Part shown: positions 23,006 through 30,665 of the stretch, piece after piece | How positions within the stretch are numbered: position 1 is the stretch's first letter | How the letters are laid out: every line of letters starts with the position of its first letter | Source: Streptomyces sp. NBC_00414 | GTDB lineage: Bacteria; Actinomycetota; Actinomycetes; Streptomycetales; Streptomycetaceae | Direction of reading: 5' to 3' | Length of the DNA stretch: 64,000 nucleotides | NCBI RefSeq assembly: GCF_036038375.1 | Contig: NZ_CP107935.1 | Span: 8,060,001 to 8,124,000 of the forward strand | Made by a program: the position numbers and the translations under genes | Notes under the pieces: generated by a model | What the model saw: the letters and a program-made list of their open reading frames with translations, nothing else | Database searches by the model: none | What the model was told of the DNA's origin: nothing

Positions 23006-24070
23006 ATGCAGCTCGGGATCAACCTCGGCTACTGGGGTGCCGGAATGGACGCGGACAACCTCGCCGTGGCCAAGGAGGCCGACCGCCTCGGCTACGCGGT
23101 CTGCTGGGCCGCCGAGGCCTACGGCTCGGACGCGGCCACCGTGCTGAGCTGGGTCGCCGCCCAGACCGAGCGCATGGACGTCGGGTCGGCCATCTTCCAG
23201 ATCCCGGCCCGCCAGCCCACGATGACCGCGATGACCGCGGCCACCCTGGACTCGCTCTCCGGCGGCCGCTTCCGGCTCGGCCTCGGCGTCTCCGGACCGC
23301 AGGTCTCCGAGGGCTGGTACGGCGTCAAGTTCGACAAGCCGCTGGCCCGCACCCGCGAGTACGTCGAGATCGTGCGCAAGGCGATGACCCGCGAGCGCCT
23401 GTCGTACGAGGGCACGCACTGGACCCTCCCGCTGCCGGGCGGCCCGGGCAAGCCGCTCAAGCTGACCGTGCATCCGGAGCGCGAGCACATCCCGCTCTAC
23501 ATCGCCGCGATCGGCCCGAAGAACCTGGAGCAGACCGGCGAGATCGCCGACGGCGCCCTGCTGATCTTCCCGTCCGCGGACCACCTGGAGGACACCGCGG
23601 TCAAGCACCTGCGGGCGGGCCGCGAGAAGGCCGGCCTGACCATGGACGGCTTCGACGTCTGTCCGACGGTGCCGATCGCGCTGGGCTCCGAGAGCGGGGA
23701 CAAGGACGTACCGGCGCTGGCCGACATGTTCCGCCCGTACACCGCTCTCTACGTGGGCGGCATGGGCAGCCGCAAGCAGAACTTCTACAACCAGCTCGCG
23801 CAGCGCATGGGGTACGAGAAGGAGGCCGCCGAGATCCAGGACAAGTACCTGGCCGGCGACAAGGAGGGTGCGGCGGCGGCGATTCCGCACCAGCTCATCG
23901 ACCAGACCACGCTGCTCGGCTCCGTGGACCGCATCGCGGACCGGATGAAGGCCTACGCGGCCGCCGGCGTCACCACGCTCACGCTGGCCCCGGCGGGCTT
24001 CACCCTGGACGACCGCCTCGCCTCGCTGCGGGCCGGGTTCGAAGCCCTGGAGCGGGCCGGACTGGCCTAG
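23006..24070 (+). CDS. LLM-class F420-dependent oxidoreductase
   Basis: Luciferase-like TIM-barrel enzyme of 354 residues, predicted to use coenzyme F420 (abundant in streptomycetes) or flavin. Features include LGINLGYWGAGMDADNLAVAKEADRLGY at the start, AAEAYGSDAATVLSWVAA, the cofactor-proximal SGGRFRLGLGVSGPQVSEGWYG, and LYIAAIGPKNLEQTGEIADG. At 354 it matches the subfamily length. GGGGAT serves as ribosome site before ATG 23006. A strong hairpin follows the stop, so it is monocistronic. The substrate is unknown; the palindromic operator suggests an inducible role. Confidence 0.88.
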   Translation: MQLGINLGYWGAGMDADNLAVAKEADRLGYAVCWAAEAYGSDAATVLSWVAAQTERMDVGSAIFQIPARQPTMTAMTAATLDSLSGGRFRLGLGVSGPQVSEGWYGVKFDKPLARTREYVEIVRKAMTRERLSYEGTHWTLPLPGGPGKPLKLTVHPEREHIPLYIAAIGPKNLEQTGEIADGALLIFPSADHLEDTAVKHLRAGREKAGLTMDGFDVCPTVPIALGSESGDKDVPALADMFRPYTALYVGGMGSRKQNFYNQLAQRMGYEKEAAEIQDKYLAGDKEGAAAAIPHQLIDQTTLLGSVDRIADRMKAYAAAGVTTLTLAPAGFTLDDRLASLRAGFEALERAGLA

Positions 24071-24095
24071 GGCCTGTCCGGGACGGGAGAGTTCT

Positions 24096-24139
24096 ACGGC
24101 CGTGGTGGGGGCTCGGGGGGTCTTCCCCGCCACGGCCGT
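24096..24139 (+). terminator. Terminator of the LLM oxidoreductase gene
   Basis: Outer ten-base-pair stem ACGGCCGTGG / CCACGGCCGT with an inner GGGG/CCCC pairing. The remaining 171 bases before the ferritin-like gene hold TTGACT near 24252 but no convincing -10 box. Confidence 0.75.
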
Positions 24140-24310
24140 CACGGAGAACAACGCGCGACAGCCCGCTCGGTTACGCGCCTGGCATTCCCCGTGCGTCCGT
24201 CGTTCGGCGGATTTGTCCGACACAGATGTTGCCGCACCCCTGGCTGCCCATTTGACTCGTTCTTTGCGGAGTACCGCACGGAGACGGACTCCCGCGTGGA
24301 GGTGGCAGTC

Positions 24311-25099
24311 ATGCTTTCGGCCAAGAGTCTTTTCCAGGAAATCATCGACAACGACGAAGCGTTCCGGCTCTTCTGCTCCATCGCCGCCAGCGGGGAGACA
24401 CAGGGAGGCTGGGAGAACGCGCGCATCGCGGCCCTCGTCCCGGAGACCGAGCGCGCACTCGCACCCAAGATCACCCGGCACGGCGCCGACGAGGACAAGC
24501 ACGGCCGGATCTTCAACGCGCTCATGAAGAAACGGGGTCTCACCCCCGTCGAGGTACCGCCCGAGACGGACTACACGATGCTCCTGGAGAAGAACGGCAT
24601 CGGCCTCGCGCACGACAAGCTCAAGCGCGACGAGCCGCTCACCGTGGAGGACATCGTCACCTACCTCTCCCACAGCAGGGTCACGGAGCAGCGTGCCGCG
24701 GACCAGATGGTGATGCTCCGCAAGGACTTCGGCGACCACCCGGAGATCGGCAAGGCCGTACGGATGATCTCCGACGACGAGGACAACCACCTCGCGTACT
24801 GCCACGAGGAACTGCTGCGCTTCGCCCACGCGGGCCACGGCCGGGCCATCCAGCGGACCCTGCGCGAGTGCGCGCTGGCCGAGGTCGGTGTCTACCGGGA
24901 CGTCAGCCTCGCCGTGATGGCCCACATGGGGCCCATCCTCGGCTGGTCCCGCCCCAAGGCGGCGCTGCTCGGCGCGGGCATCCGCGCCATGTACGCGTAC
25001 GAGCGGGCGGTCGGCTGGCGGCGGATGGTCTCCCTGACGATGCCCGAGCGGCGCGGCGCCCTGAACGGACCGGCGACGACGGCGTCCGGGTTCGCCTGA
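24311..25099 (+). CDS. Ferritin-like di-iron protein
   Basis: All-helical protein of 262 residues with two EXXH-type motifs: ADEDKHGRIF near residue 60 and DDEDNHLAYCHEE near 160. Additional carboxylates lie in VPETERALAP and SRVTEQRAAD. This pattern is that of ferritin-like di-iron carboxylate proteins; oxygenase or oxidase activity is more likely than iron storage at this length. The ATG at 24311 is chosen for GGAGGTGG upstream and because the upstream extension is Arg-rich and unlike the domain. It has a DNA-binding-free, cytosolic look. It lies beside CorA (convergent) with only 78 bp between. Confidence 0.8.
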   Translation: MLSAKSLFQEIIDNDEAFRLFCSIAASGETQGGWENARIAALVPETERALAPKITRHGADEDKHGRIFNALMKKRGLTPVEVPPETDYTMLLEKNGIGLAHDKLKRDEPLTVEDIVTYLSHSRVTEQRAADQMVMLRKDFGDHPEIGKAVRMISDDEDNHLAYCHEELLRFAHAGHGRAIQRTLRECALAEVGVYRDVSLAVMAHMGPILGWSRPKAALLGAGIRAMYAYERAVGWRRMVSLTMPERRGALNGPATTASGFA

Positions 25100-25177
25100 G
25101 CGCCCCCGCCACCGTCCGCCACGCGCGCGTGGCGCCTCGTACGCGTCACGCGCGCGTGGAGCTTTTCCGAGGGCCGG

Positions 25178-26176
25178 CTACAGCCACCCCCGCTTCTTGA
25201 AGAGCCGGAACAGCAGCACCTCAAGGACCACCATGATCAGGACGACCGCCGGATAGGCCCAGAGCCAGTGCAGCTCCGGCATGTGCTCGAAGTTCATGCC
25301 GTAGATCCCCGCGATCATCGTGGGGACCGCGGCCATGGCGGCCCACGAGGAGATCTTCCGCATGTCGTCGTTCTGCCGCACGCTCATCTGCGCCAGGTGC
25401 GCCGACAGGACGTCCGAGACCAGCCGGTCCAGGGACTCCACCGACTCGTTCACGCGGGTCAGGTGGTCGTTGACGTCCCGGAAGAACGGGTGCGCCTTGT
25501 CGTCGACGAACGGCACCACGGGGCCGACGACACCCGCGCCCGCGAGGCGGTTCAACGGCACCGACAGCGGCCCGGTGGCCCTGCGGAACTCCTGGATCTG
25601 CCGCTTGAAGGTGTAGATCCGGGACGCGGTGTGCCGGGAGCCGCCGTCGTCCGGCGAGAACACCTCCGCCTCCAGCTCCTCCAGGTCGGTCTGCAGCTCG
25701 GTCGCCACCTCCAGGTAATGGTCGACGGTGGCGTCGGCGATCGCGTAGAGCACCGCCGTCGGACCGAGACGCATCATCTCCGGATCCTTCTCCAGCCGGC
25801 CGCGCACGACCTTGAGGGGCGAGCCCTCGCCGTGCCGCACGGTCACCACGAAGCAGTCGCCCAGGAAGATCATGAGCTCGCCGGACGACACGGTGTCGCT
25901 GTCCGGCTCGTACGTCACCGGCTTGAGGACCGCGAACAGCGAGTCGTCGTAGACCTCCAGCTTGGGGCGCTGATGCGCCTTGAGGGCGTCCTCCACGGCC
26001 AGCTCGTGCAGCCCGAACTCGTCGGTGACGAGTTCGAACTCGCGCTCCGTCGGCTCGTGCAGCCCTATCCACACGAAGGCGTCCCCGTAGGCACGTGCCG
26101 CGGCCAGGGCGTCGGACAGATCCTCCGGGCCCTCGGTCCGGTGTCCGTCCCGGTAGATGGCACAGTCCACGATCAC
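25178..26176 (-). CDS. corA: CorA-family magnesium/cobalt transporter
   Basis: Pentameric divalent-cation channel subunit of 332 residues. The large cytosolic N-terminal domain includes FVWIGLHEPTEREFELV, the conserved HELAVEDALKAHQRPK and YDDSLFAVLKP. The stalk helix leads into two C-terminal transmembrane helices, with the signature YGMNF at the end of TM1 (AGIYGMNFEHMPE) and a basic tail (FKKRG). The start is GTG at 26174-26176 with GGAGA nine bases upstream; longer frames add an Arg-rich leader overlapping the divergent promoter. It is divergent from the phosphomutase gene. Confidence 0.93.
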   Translation of the reverse strand: MIVDCAIYRDGHRTEGPEDLSDALAAARAYGDAFVWIGLHEPTEREFELVTDEFGLHELAVEDALKAHQRPKLEVYDDSLFAVLKPVTYEPDSDTVSSGELMIFLGDCFVVTVRHGEGSPLKVVRGRLEKDPEMMRLGPTAVLYAIADATVDHYLEVATELQTDLEELEAEVFSPDDGGSRHTASRIYTFKRQIQEFRRATGPLSVPLNRLAGAGVVGPVVPFVDDKAHPFFRDVNDHLTRVNESVESLDRLVSDVLSAHLAQMSVRQNDDMRKISSWAAMAAVPTMIAGIYGMNFEHMPELHWLWAYPAVVLIMVVLEVLLFRLFKKRGWL

Positions 26177-26238
26177 AGAGCGTATTCTCCAGTCACTCGT
26201 TCGACGACGCACTCGATACGGCGCCTACGCTGGGCCAC

Positions 26239-26925
26239 ATGCCCACCTTGATCCTCGTCCGGCACGGACGTTCCACCGCCAACACCGCGGGACTCCTCGC
26301 CGGATGGACACCCGGCGTCGCCCTCGACGAGCGCGGCGCCGCGCAGGCCGCGGCGCTGCCCGGGCGCCTCGCGGAACTGCCGCTCTCCGAAATAGTCAGC
26401 AGCCCCCTCCAGCGCTGTCAGGAAACGATTCAGCCCCTCCTCGACGCCCGTCCCGGGCTCACGGCCCACTCCGACGAGCGCATCGGGGAGTGCCACTACG
26501 GAGACTGGTCCGGGCGCAAGCTCGCCGAGCTGTCGGGCGAACCGCTGATGGAGGTCGTGCAGTCGCACCCCTCCGCCGCCGCGTTCCCGGGCGGTGAGTC
26601 CATGCGCGCCATGCAGACCCGCGCCGCCGAAGCGGTACGGGAGTGGAACGCGCGCGTGGAGCGCGACCACGGCAGTGACGCCGTGTACCTCATGTGCTCG
26701 CACGGCGACATCATCAAGTCTCTTGTCGCGGACGCGCTCGGTCTTCATCTGGACCTCTTCCAGCGGATCTCCGTAGAACCGTGTTCCATCACCGCGATCC
26801 GTTACACACGACTGAGGCCTTTTCTCGTACGCCTCGGGGACACCGGCGATCTCACCTCCCTCGCGCCGCGCGAGGAACAGTCCGAAGGCGACGCAGCCGT
26901 CGGGGGCGGTGCGGGCGCACCGTGA
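26239..26925 (+). CDS. Histidine-phosphatase (MSMEG_4193-type phosphomutase-like) protein
   Basis: Histidine phosphatase superfamily member of 228 residues. The catalytic RHG is at LILVRHGRSTANTAG, a second Arg is in SPLQRCQETI, Glu is in ERIGECHYGDWSG, and the second catalytic His is in LMCSHGDIIKS. TACGCT at 26226-26231 lies seven bases before ATG 26239, so the transcript is probably leaderless. It is the first of three genes (with the DUF3090 and SCO1664-type genes) that I recall as a conserved actinobacterial set (TIGR03848, TIGR03847, TIGR03843) usually next to mshC. The substrate is unknown. Confidence 0.9.
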   Translation: MPTLILVRHGRSTANTAGLLAGWTPGVALDERGAAQAAALPGRLAELPLSEIVSSPLQRCQETIQPLLDARPGLTAHSDERIGECHYGDWSGRKLAELSGEPLMEVVQSHPSAAAFPGGESMRAMQTRAAEAVREWNARVERDHGSDAVYLMCSHGDIIKSLVADALGLHLDLFQRISVEPCSITAIRYTRLRPFLVRLGDTGDLTSLAPREEQSEGDAAVGGGAGAP

Positions 26926-27028
26926 TCGTCGGCCGCAGTAGGGTGAAGCGGTCGAAGCAGCGCAGCAGTTGTCAGCAGCAGACGCAGTCGACGGCAGAAG
27001 CAGTCGATCGATCCAATGGAGACAGGAC

Positions 27029-27619
27029 GTGTCCCGTCAGGTGTTCCTCTACGACCCGCCGGACCGTTTCGTAGCCGGCACGGTCGGGCTGCCAGGGCGC
27101 CGTACCTTCTTCCTGCAGGCCTCCTCCGGCCCCCGGGTGACCAGTGTGGCCCTGGAGAAGACGCAGGTCGCGGCGCTCGCCGAACGAATGGACGAGCTTC
27201 TCGACGAGGTCGTACGGCGTACCGGGGGCATCGCTCCCGTACCCGTGCTGCCCCCGACGGAGGTCTCCGACACCGCCCCGCTCGAATCGCCCGTCGAGGA
27301 GGAGTTCCGGGTCGGCACCATGGCCCTCGCCTGGGACGGCGACGAGCAGCGCATGATCGTCGAGGCGCAGGCGCTCGTCGAGCTGGACGCCGACTCCGAG
27401 GAGGACCTGGCCGCCGCCGAGGAGGAACTCCTCCAGGACGAGGAGAACGGGCCGCCGATGCTGCGGGTTCGCCTCACCGGCGCCCAGGCCAGGGCCTTCG
27501 CCAAGCGTGCCCTCGAAGTCGTCAACGCCGGCCGGCCGCCCTGCCCGCTGTGCAGTCTCCCGCTCGACCCGGAAGGACACGTATGTCCGCGCCAGAACGG
27601 ATACCGTCGCGAGGCGTGA
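27029..27619 (+). CDS. DUF3090 (YjqB-like) conserved actinobacterial protein
   Basis: Protein of 196 residues. It begins MSRQVFLYDPPDRFVAGTVG, continues with PGRRTFFLQA, an acidic middle (about residues 120-150), and ends with a probable zinc knuckle CPLCSLPLDPEGHVCPRQNG, where two CxxC-like pairs plus His could hold zinc. The start is GTG at 27029 with GGAG and GGA upstream. Its end overlaps the next gene by 37 bp, a strong sign of coupled translation. The function is unknown. Its tight linkage to the SCO1664-type protein and the phosphatase suggests a joint pathway. Confidence 0.87.
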   Translation: MSRQVFLYDPPDRFVAGTVGLPGRRTFFLQASSGPRVTSVALEKTQVAALAERMDELLDEVVRRTGGIAPVPVLPPTEVSDTAPLESPVEEEFRVGTMALAWDGDEQRMIVEAQALVELDADSEEDLAAAEEELLQDEENGPPMLRVRLTGAQARAFAKRALEVVNAGRPPCPLCSLPLDPEGHVCPRQNGYRREA

Positions 27620-28443
27620 CCACGGCCGAGCTGCTCACCGAGGGTGAGCTGACGGTCCGCGGCCGCATCCGTGAGGCCTCGAACGCGGTGCTGCTGTGCG
27701 ACGTGTCGTACGAGGGGCGCGAGGCGTCCTGCGTCTACAAGCCGGTCGCCGGCGAGCGGCCGCTGTGGGACTTCCCCGACGGCACCCTCGCCCAGCGTGA
27801 GGTCGCGGCGTACGAGGTGTCCGAGGCCACCGGCTGGGGGCTCGTCCCGACCACCGTGCTGCGCGACGGGCCGTACGGCGAGGGCATGTGCCAGCTGTGG
27901 ATCGAGTCGCCGGACGGCGGCGAAGGCGCCGACGGTGAAGGCGACGGCGAGGCTGACGGCGGTGGCGCCGGGCTGCTCGCGCTCGTCGACGCCGAGGAGC
28001 CGGGCGAGGGCTGGAAGGCCGTCGGGTTCGCCGAGGTCGGCGAGGGGCGTACGGCCCTGCTCGTGCACGCCGACGACGAACGGCTGCGCAGGCTCGCCGT
28101 CCTCGACGCGGTGATCAACAACGCCGACCGCAAGGGCGGCCACCTGCTGCCCACCACCGGGGGACGGCTGTACGGGATCGACCACGGGGTGACCTTCAAC
28201 GCCGAGAACAAGCTGCGCACGCTGCTGTGGGGCTGGGCGGGGGAGAAGCTCACCCCCGAGGCGGTCGAGGCCCTGGAGCGGCTCAGGGACGCCCTGGGAG
28301 GGGCGCTGGGCGTGCGGCTGGGGGAACTGATCACCCCGGCGGAACTGGACGCCACGCGCGCGCGTGTGGCCGCTCTGCTCGCGTCCGGACGGCATCCGGA
28401 GCCCTCGGGGGAGTGGCCCGCGATCCCCTGGCCGCCCGTATAG
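27583..28443 (+). CDS. SCO1664-family protein (PI3/4-kinase-like fold)
   Basis: Protein of 286 residues with features of the phosphatidylinositol 3/4-kinase or HipA-like fold. These are an early Lys in ASCVYKPVAGERPLWDFPDGTL that could bind ATP, a catalytic-loop-like AVINNADRKGGHLL (Asp and Asn), and a metal-binding-like YGIDHGVTFN. A Gly/Asp/Glu-rich insertion at about 115-130 is probably disordered. The ATG at 27583 lies within the end of the DUF3090 gene; GGAAGGA precedes it. It could be a protein or small-molecule kinase, but no activity is established to my knowledge. It is followed after 112 bp by mshC, whose own promoter is visible. Confidence 0.85.
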   Translation: MSAPERIPSRGVTTAELLTEGELTVRGRIREASNAVLLCDVSYEGREASCVYKPVAGERPLWDFPDGTLAQREVAAYEVSEATGWGLVPTTVLRDGPYGEGMCQLWIESPDGGEGADGEGDGEADGGGAGLLALVDAEEPGEGWKAVGFAEVGEGRTALLVHADDERLRRLAVLDAVINNADRKGGHLLPTTGGRLYGIDHGVTFNAENKLRTLLWGWAGEKLTPEAVEALERLRDALGGALGVRLGELITPAELDATRARVAALLASGRHPEPSGEWPAIPWPPV

Positions 28444-28543
28444 CCCGGACACACACTCCGGACGCACACTTCGGGACCCCGCGCAAGAACGCCTGTCAGG
28501 CCATCCGGCCTGGTCCGGTTCGTATACGGAACATCCGTCCGGT

Positions 28544-28549
28544 TAGGCT
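28544..28549 (+). promoter_or_regulatory. Leaderless promoter of mshC
   Basis: TAGGCT lies six bases before the mshC ATG, the spacing at which transcription starts at or next to the start codon. Confidence 0.5.
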
Positions 28550-28555
28550 CAAGGT

Positions 28556-29785
28556 ATGCATGCCTGGCCCGCTTCCGAGGTCCCCGCCCTGCCCGGCAAG
28601 GGCCGCGACCTCAAGATCCACGACACCGCGACCGGTGGTCCTGTGACCCTCGACCCCGGTCCCGTCGCCCGTATCTACGTCTGCGGCATCACTCCGTACG
28701 ACGCGACCCACATCGGTCACGCGGCGACCTACAACGCGTTCGACCTCGTGCAGCGCGTGTGGCTCGACACCAAGCGGCAGGTCCATTACGTCCAGAACGT
28801 GACGGACGTCGACGATCCGCTGCTGGAGCGCGCGGCGCGGGACAACGTCGACTGGGTCTCGCTCGCCGAGCAGGAGACCACCCTCTTCCGCGAGGACATG
28901 ACCGCCCTGCGGATGCTGCCCCCGAGGCACTACATCGGCGCCGTCGAGGCCATACCCGGGATCGTCCCGCTGGTCGAGCGGCTGCGGGACTCCGGTGCCG
29001 CGTACGAACTCGACGGGGACGTCTACTTCTCCGTGGAGGCCGATCCGCACTTCGGCGGGGTGGCCAACCTGGACGTGGCGGCGATGCGGCTGCTGTCCGC
29101 CGAGCGCGGCGGCGACCCGGACCGTCCGGGCAAGAAGAACCCGCTCGACCCGATGCTGTGGATGGCGGCCCGCGAGGGCGAGCCGAGCTGGGACGGCGGC
29201 TCGCTCGGCCAGGGACGGCCCGGCTGGCACATCGAGTGCGTCGCGATCGCACTCGACCACCTGGGAATGGGCTTCGACGTCCAGGGCGGCGGCTCCGACC
29301 TCGCCTTCCCGCACCACGAGATGGGCGCCTCCCACGCCCAGGCGCTGACCGGCGAGTTCCCGATGGCCAAGGCGTACGTGCACGCCGGCATGGTCGCGCT
29401 CGACGGCCAGAAGATGTCCAAGTCCAAGGGCAACCTCGTCTTCGTGTCGACGCTGCGCCGTGAAGGCGTCGACCCGGCGGCCATCCGGCTCGCCCTGCTC
29501 TCGCACCACTACCGGGCCGACTGGGAGTGGACGGACCAGGTGCTCCAGGACGCCCTCGCCCGTCTGGAGCGCTGGCGGGCCGCGGTGTCGCGGCCCGACG
29601 GGCCGTCGGCCGAGGCCCTCGTCGACGAGATCCGCGAGGCCCTCGCGAACGACCTGGACGCGCCGGCCGCGCTGCTGGCCGTCGACCGCTGGGCCGCGCT
29701 CCAGGAGGAGACGGGCGGTACGGACGAGGGCGCCCCCGGCGTCGTCTCACGTGCCGTGGACGCCCTGATGGGCGTGGCCCTCTAG
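28556..29785 (+). CDS. mshC: Cysteine:GlcN-Ins ligase MshC (mycothiol biosynthesis)
   Basis: ATP-dependent ligase of 409 residues that joins cysteine to 1D-myo-inosityl glucosamine, the penultimate step of mycothiol synthesis. It is a class I cysteinyl-tRNA synthetase paralogue without the anticodon domain. The HIGH motif (ATHIGHAATYN), the zinc/cysteine site (IYVCGITPYD, GWHIECVAIA, FPHHEMG) and KMSKSKGN are all intact. Full-length cysteinyl-tRNA synthetases are longer by 50-100 residues, which supports MshC, as does the neighbourhood. It ends at a strong bidirectional terminator shared with the Gln-rich gene. Confidence 0.95.
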   Translation: MHAWPASEVPALPGKGRDLKIHDTATGGPVTLDPGPVARIYVCGITPYDATHIGHAATYNAFDLVQRVWLDTKRQVHYVQNVTDVDDPLLERAARDNVDWVSLAEQETTLFREDMTALRMLPPRHYIGAVEAIPGIVPLVERLRDSGAAYELDGDVYFSVEADPHFGGVANLDVAAMRLLSAERGGDPDRPGKKNPLDPMLWMAAREGEPSWDGGSLGQGRPGWHIECVAIALDHLGMGFDVQGGGSDLAFPHHEMGASHAQALTGEFPMAKAYVHAGMVALDGQKMSKSKGNLVFVSTLRREGVDPAAIRLALLSHHYRADWEWTDQVLQDALARLERWRAAVSRPDGPSAEALVDEIREALANDLDAPAALLAVDRWAALQEETGGTDEGAPGVVSRAVDALMGVAL

Positions 29786-29816
29786 GGGCCTTTCGGATCG
29801 GGCGCCGCACAACGCC

Positions 29817-29850
29817 GGGCGCCGGACGGGTCGTCGCCCGTCCGGCGCCC
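29817..29850. terminator. Bidirectional terminator after mshC
   Basis: Perfect 14-base-pair stem GGGCGCCGGACGGG / CCCGTCCGGCGCCC with a six-base loop. Confidence 0.88.
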
Positions 29851-29899
29851 TCTGTGCGGTGGACCGCGCGTCACGCGCGCGGGATCGTGCGTCAGGCCG

Positions 29900-30520
29900 C
29901 TACTTGTTCACGATCACGGCCTGGATGGTGTTCGTCGAGGAGTCGTAGATCCCGATGACCTGCTGACCGAAGGCGAAGGCCTCCTGGACCTCGTCGTGCG
30001 TCACCTGGTTCGGGTTGACCAGCGGACGCCAGGCCTGGTTGATGTACAGGTAGAGGATCGACGGCTGGCCCGGCAACGGGGTGACGACGTCCCAGAAGTG
30101 CTCGGCGACACCGCTCGTCAGCGCGGCGGCCTCGACGGCGCTGCGCATGACCAGCGGCTGGCCCTGCTGCTGTTGCTGTTGCCCGCCGAGTTGCTGAAGC
30201 AGCTGCTGGAACGGCTGCTGCTGGCCCAGCTGCTGGAGCTGCTGCTGCAGGTGCTGAGGAACCTGCTGGCCGATCCCCTGCTGGCCCTGCTGGCCCATGC
30301 CCTGCTGGCCGAACGGCTGCTGCTGGCCGTAGCCCTGCTGCTGGCCGAACGGCTGTTGCTGCTGCCCGAAGCCCTGCTGCTGGCCGTAGCCCTGCTGCTG
30401 ACCCTGCTGCGGGGGAGACGTGCTCGGGCCCTGCTGCTGACCCTGCTGGCCGAACCCCTGCTGGCCGATCCCCTGTTGGCCCTGCTGGCCTTGCTGGCTC
30501 ATCTGCGGGGTGGTGCTCAT
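29900..30520 (-). CDS. Gln/Gly-rich prion-like protein with subtilase-linked C-terminal domain
   Basis: Protein of 206 residues. Residues about 5-115 are mostly Gln and Gly with interspersed Phe, Tyr and Pro in repeats of the type GYGQQQ, GFGQQ and PFGQQ, a composition typical of prion-like, phase-separating segments. Residues 139-206 form a compact domain (AEHFWDVVTPLP, YINQAWRPLVNP, VQEAFAFGQQVIGIYD, TIQAVIVNK) that is clearly related to the last 68 residues of the neighbouring subtilase. There is no signal peptide. The ATG at 30520 has GAAGGTGG upstream; the in-frame codon seven residues earlier overlaps it. It is downstream of the subtilase on the same strand with a 145-bp gap. The function is unknown. 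Confidence 0.85.
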   Translation of the reverse strand: MSTTPQMSQQGQQGQQGIGQQGFGQQGQQQGPSTSPPQQGQQQGYGQQQGFGQQQQPFGQQQGYGQQQPFGQQGMGQQGQQGIGQQVPQHLQQQLQQLGQQQPFQQLLQQLGGQQQQQQGQPLVMRSAVEAAALTSGVAEHFWDVVTPLPGQPSILYLYINQAWRPLVNPNQVTHDEVQEAFAFGQQVIGIYDSSTNTIQAVIVNK

Positions 30521-30665
30521 GCGGGTGCCACCTTCCCTCAATGGTTGGGCGATGGTTCATCGTTGAGCGATGGTCGGTCGTCGACCGGTGACCGGTGTGG
30601 ACGGATCACCGGTGATGGACCGGCCACCGGATGTGGACCGATGGCCGGTCGTGCGGCCCGTCGCG

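Noticed and set aside
28556..29785. Cysteinyl-tRNA synthetase
   Set aside because: HIGH and KMSKS are present, but the protein lacks the C-terminal anticodon-binding extension and sits in the mshC neighbourhood.
30605..30616. ATCACCGGTGAT palindrome between the subtilase and the Gln-rich gene
   Set aside because: It is a perfect 12-bp palindrome but lies in a stretch of many similar CCGGTG words, so chance is a fair explanation. Kept only as a weak note.
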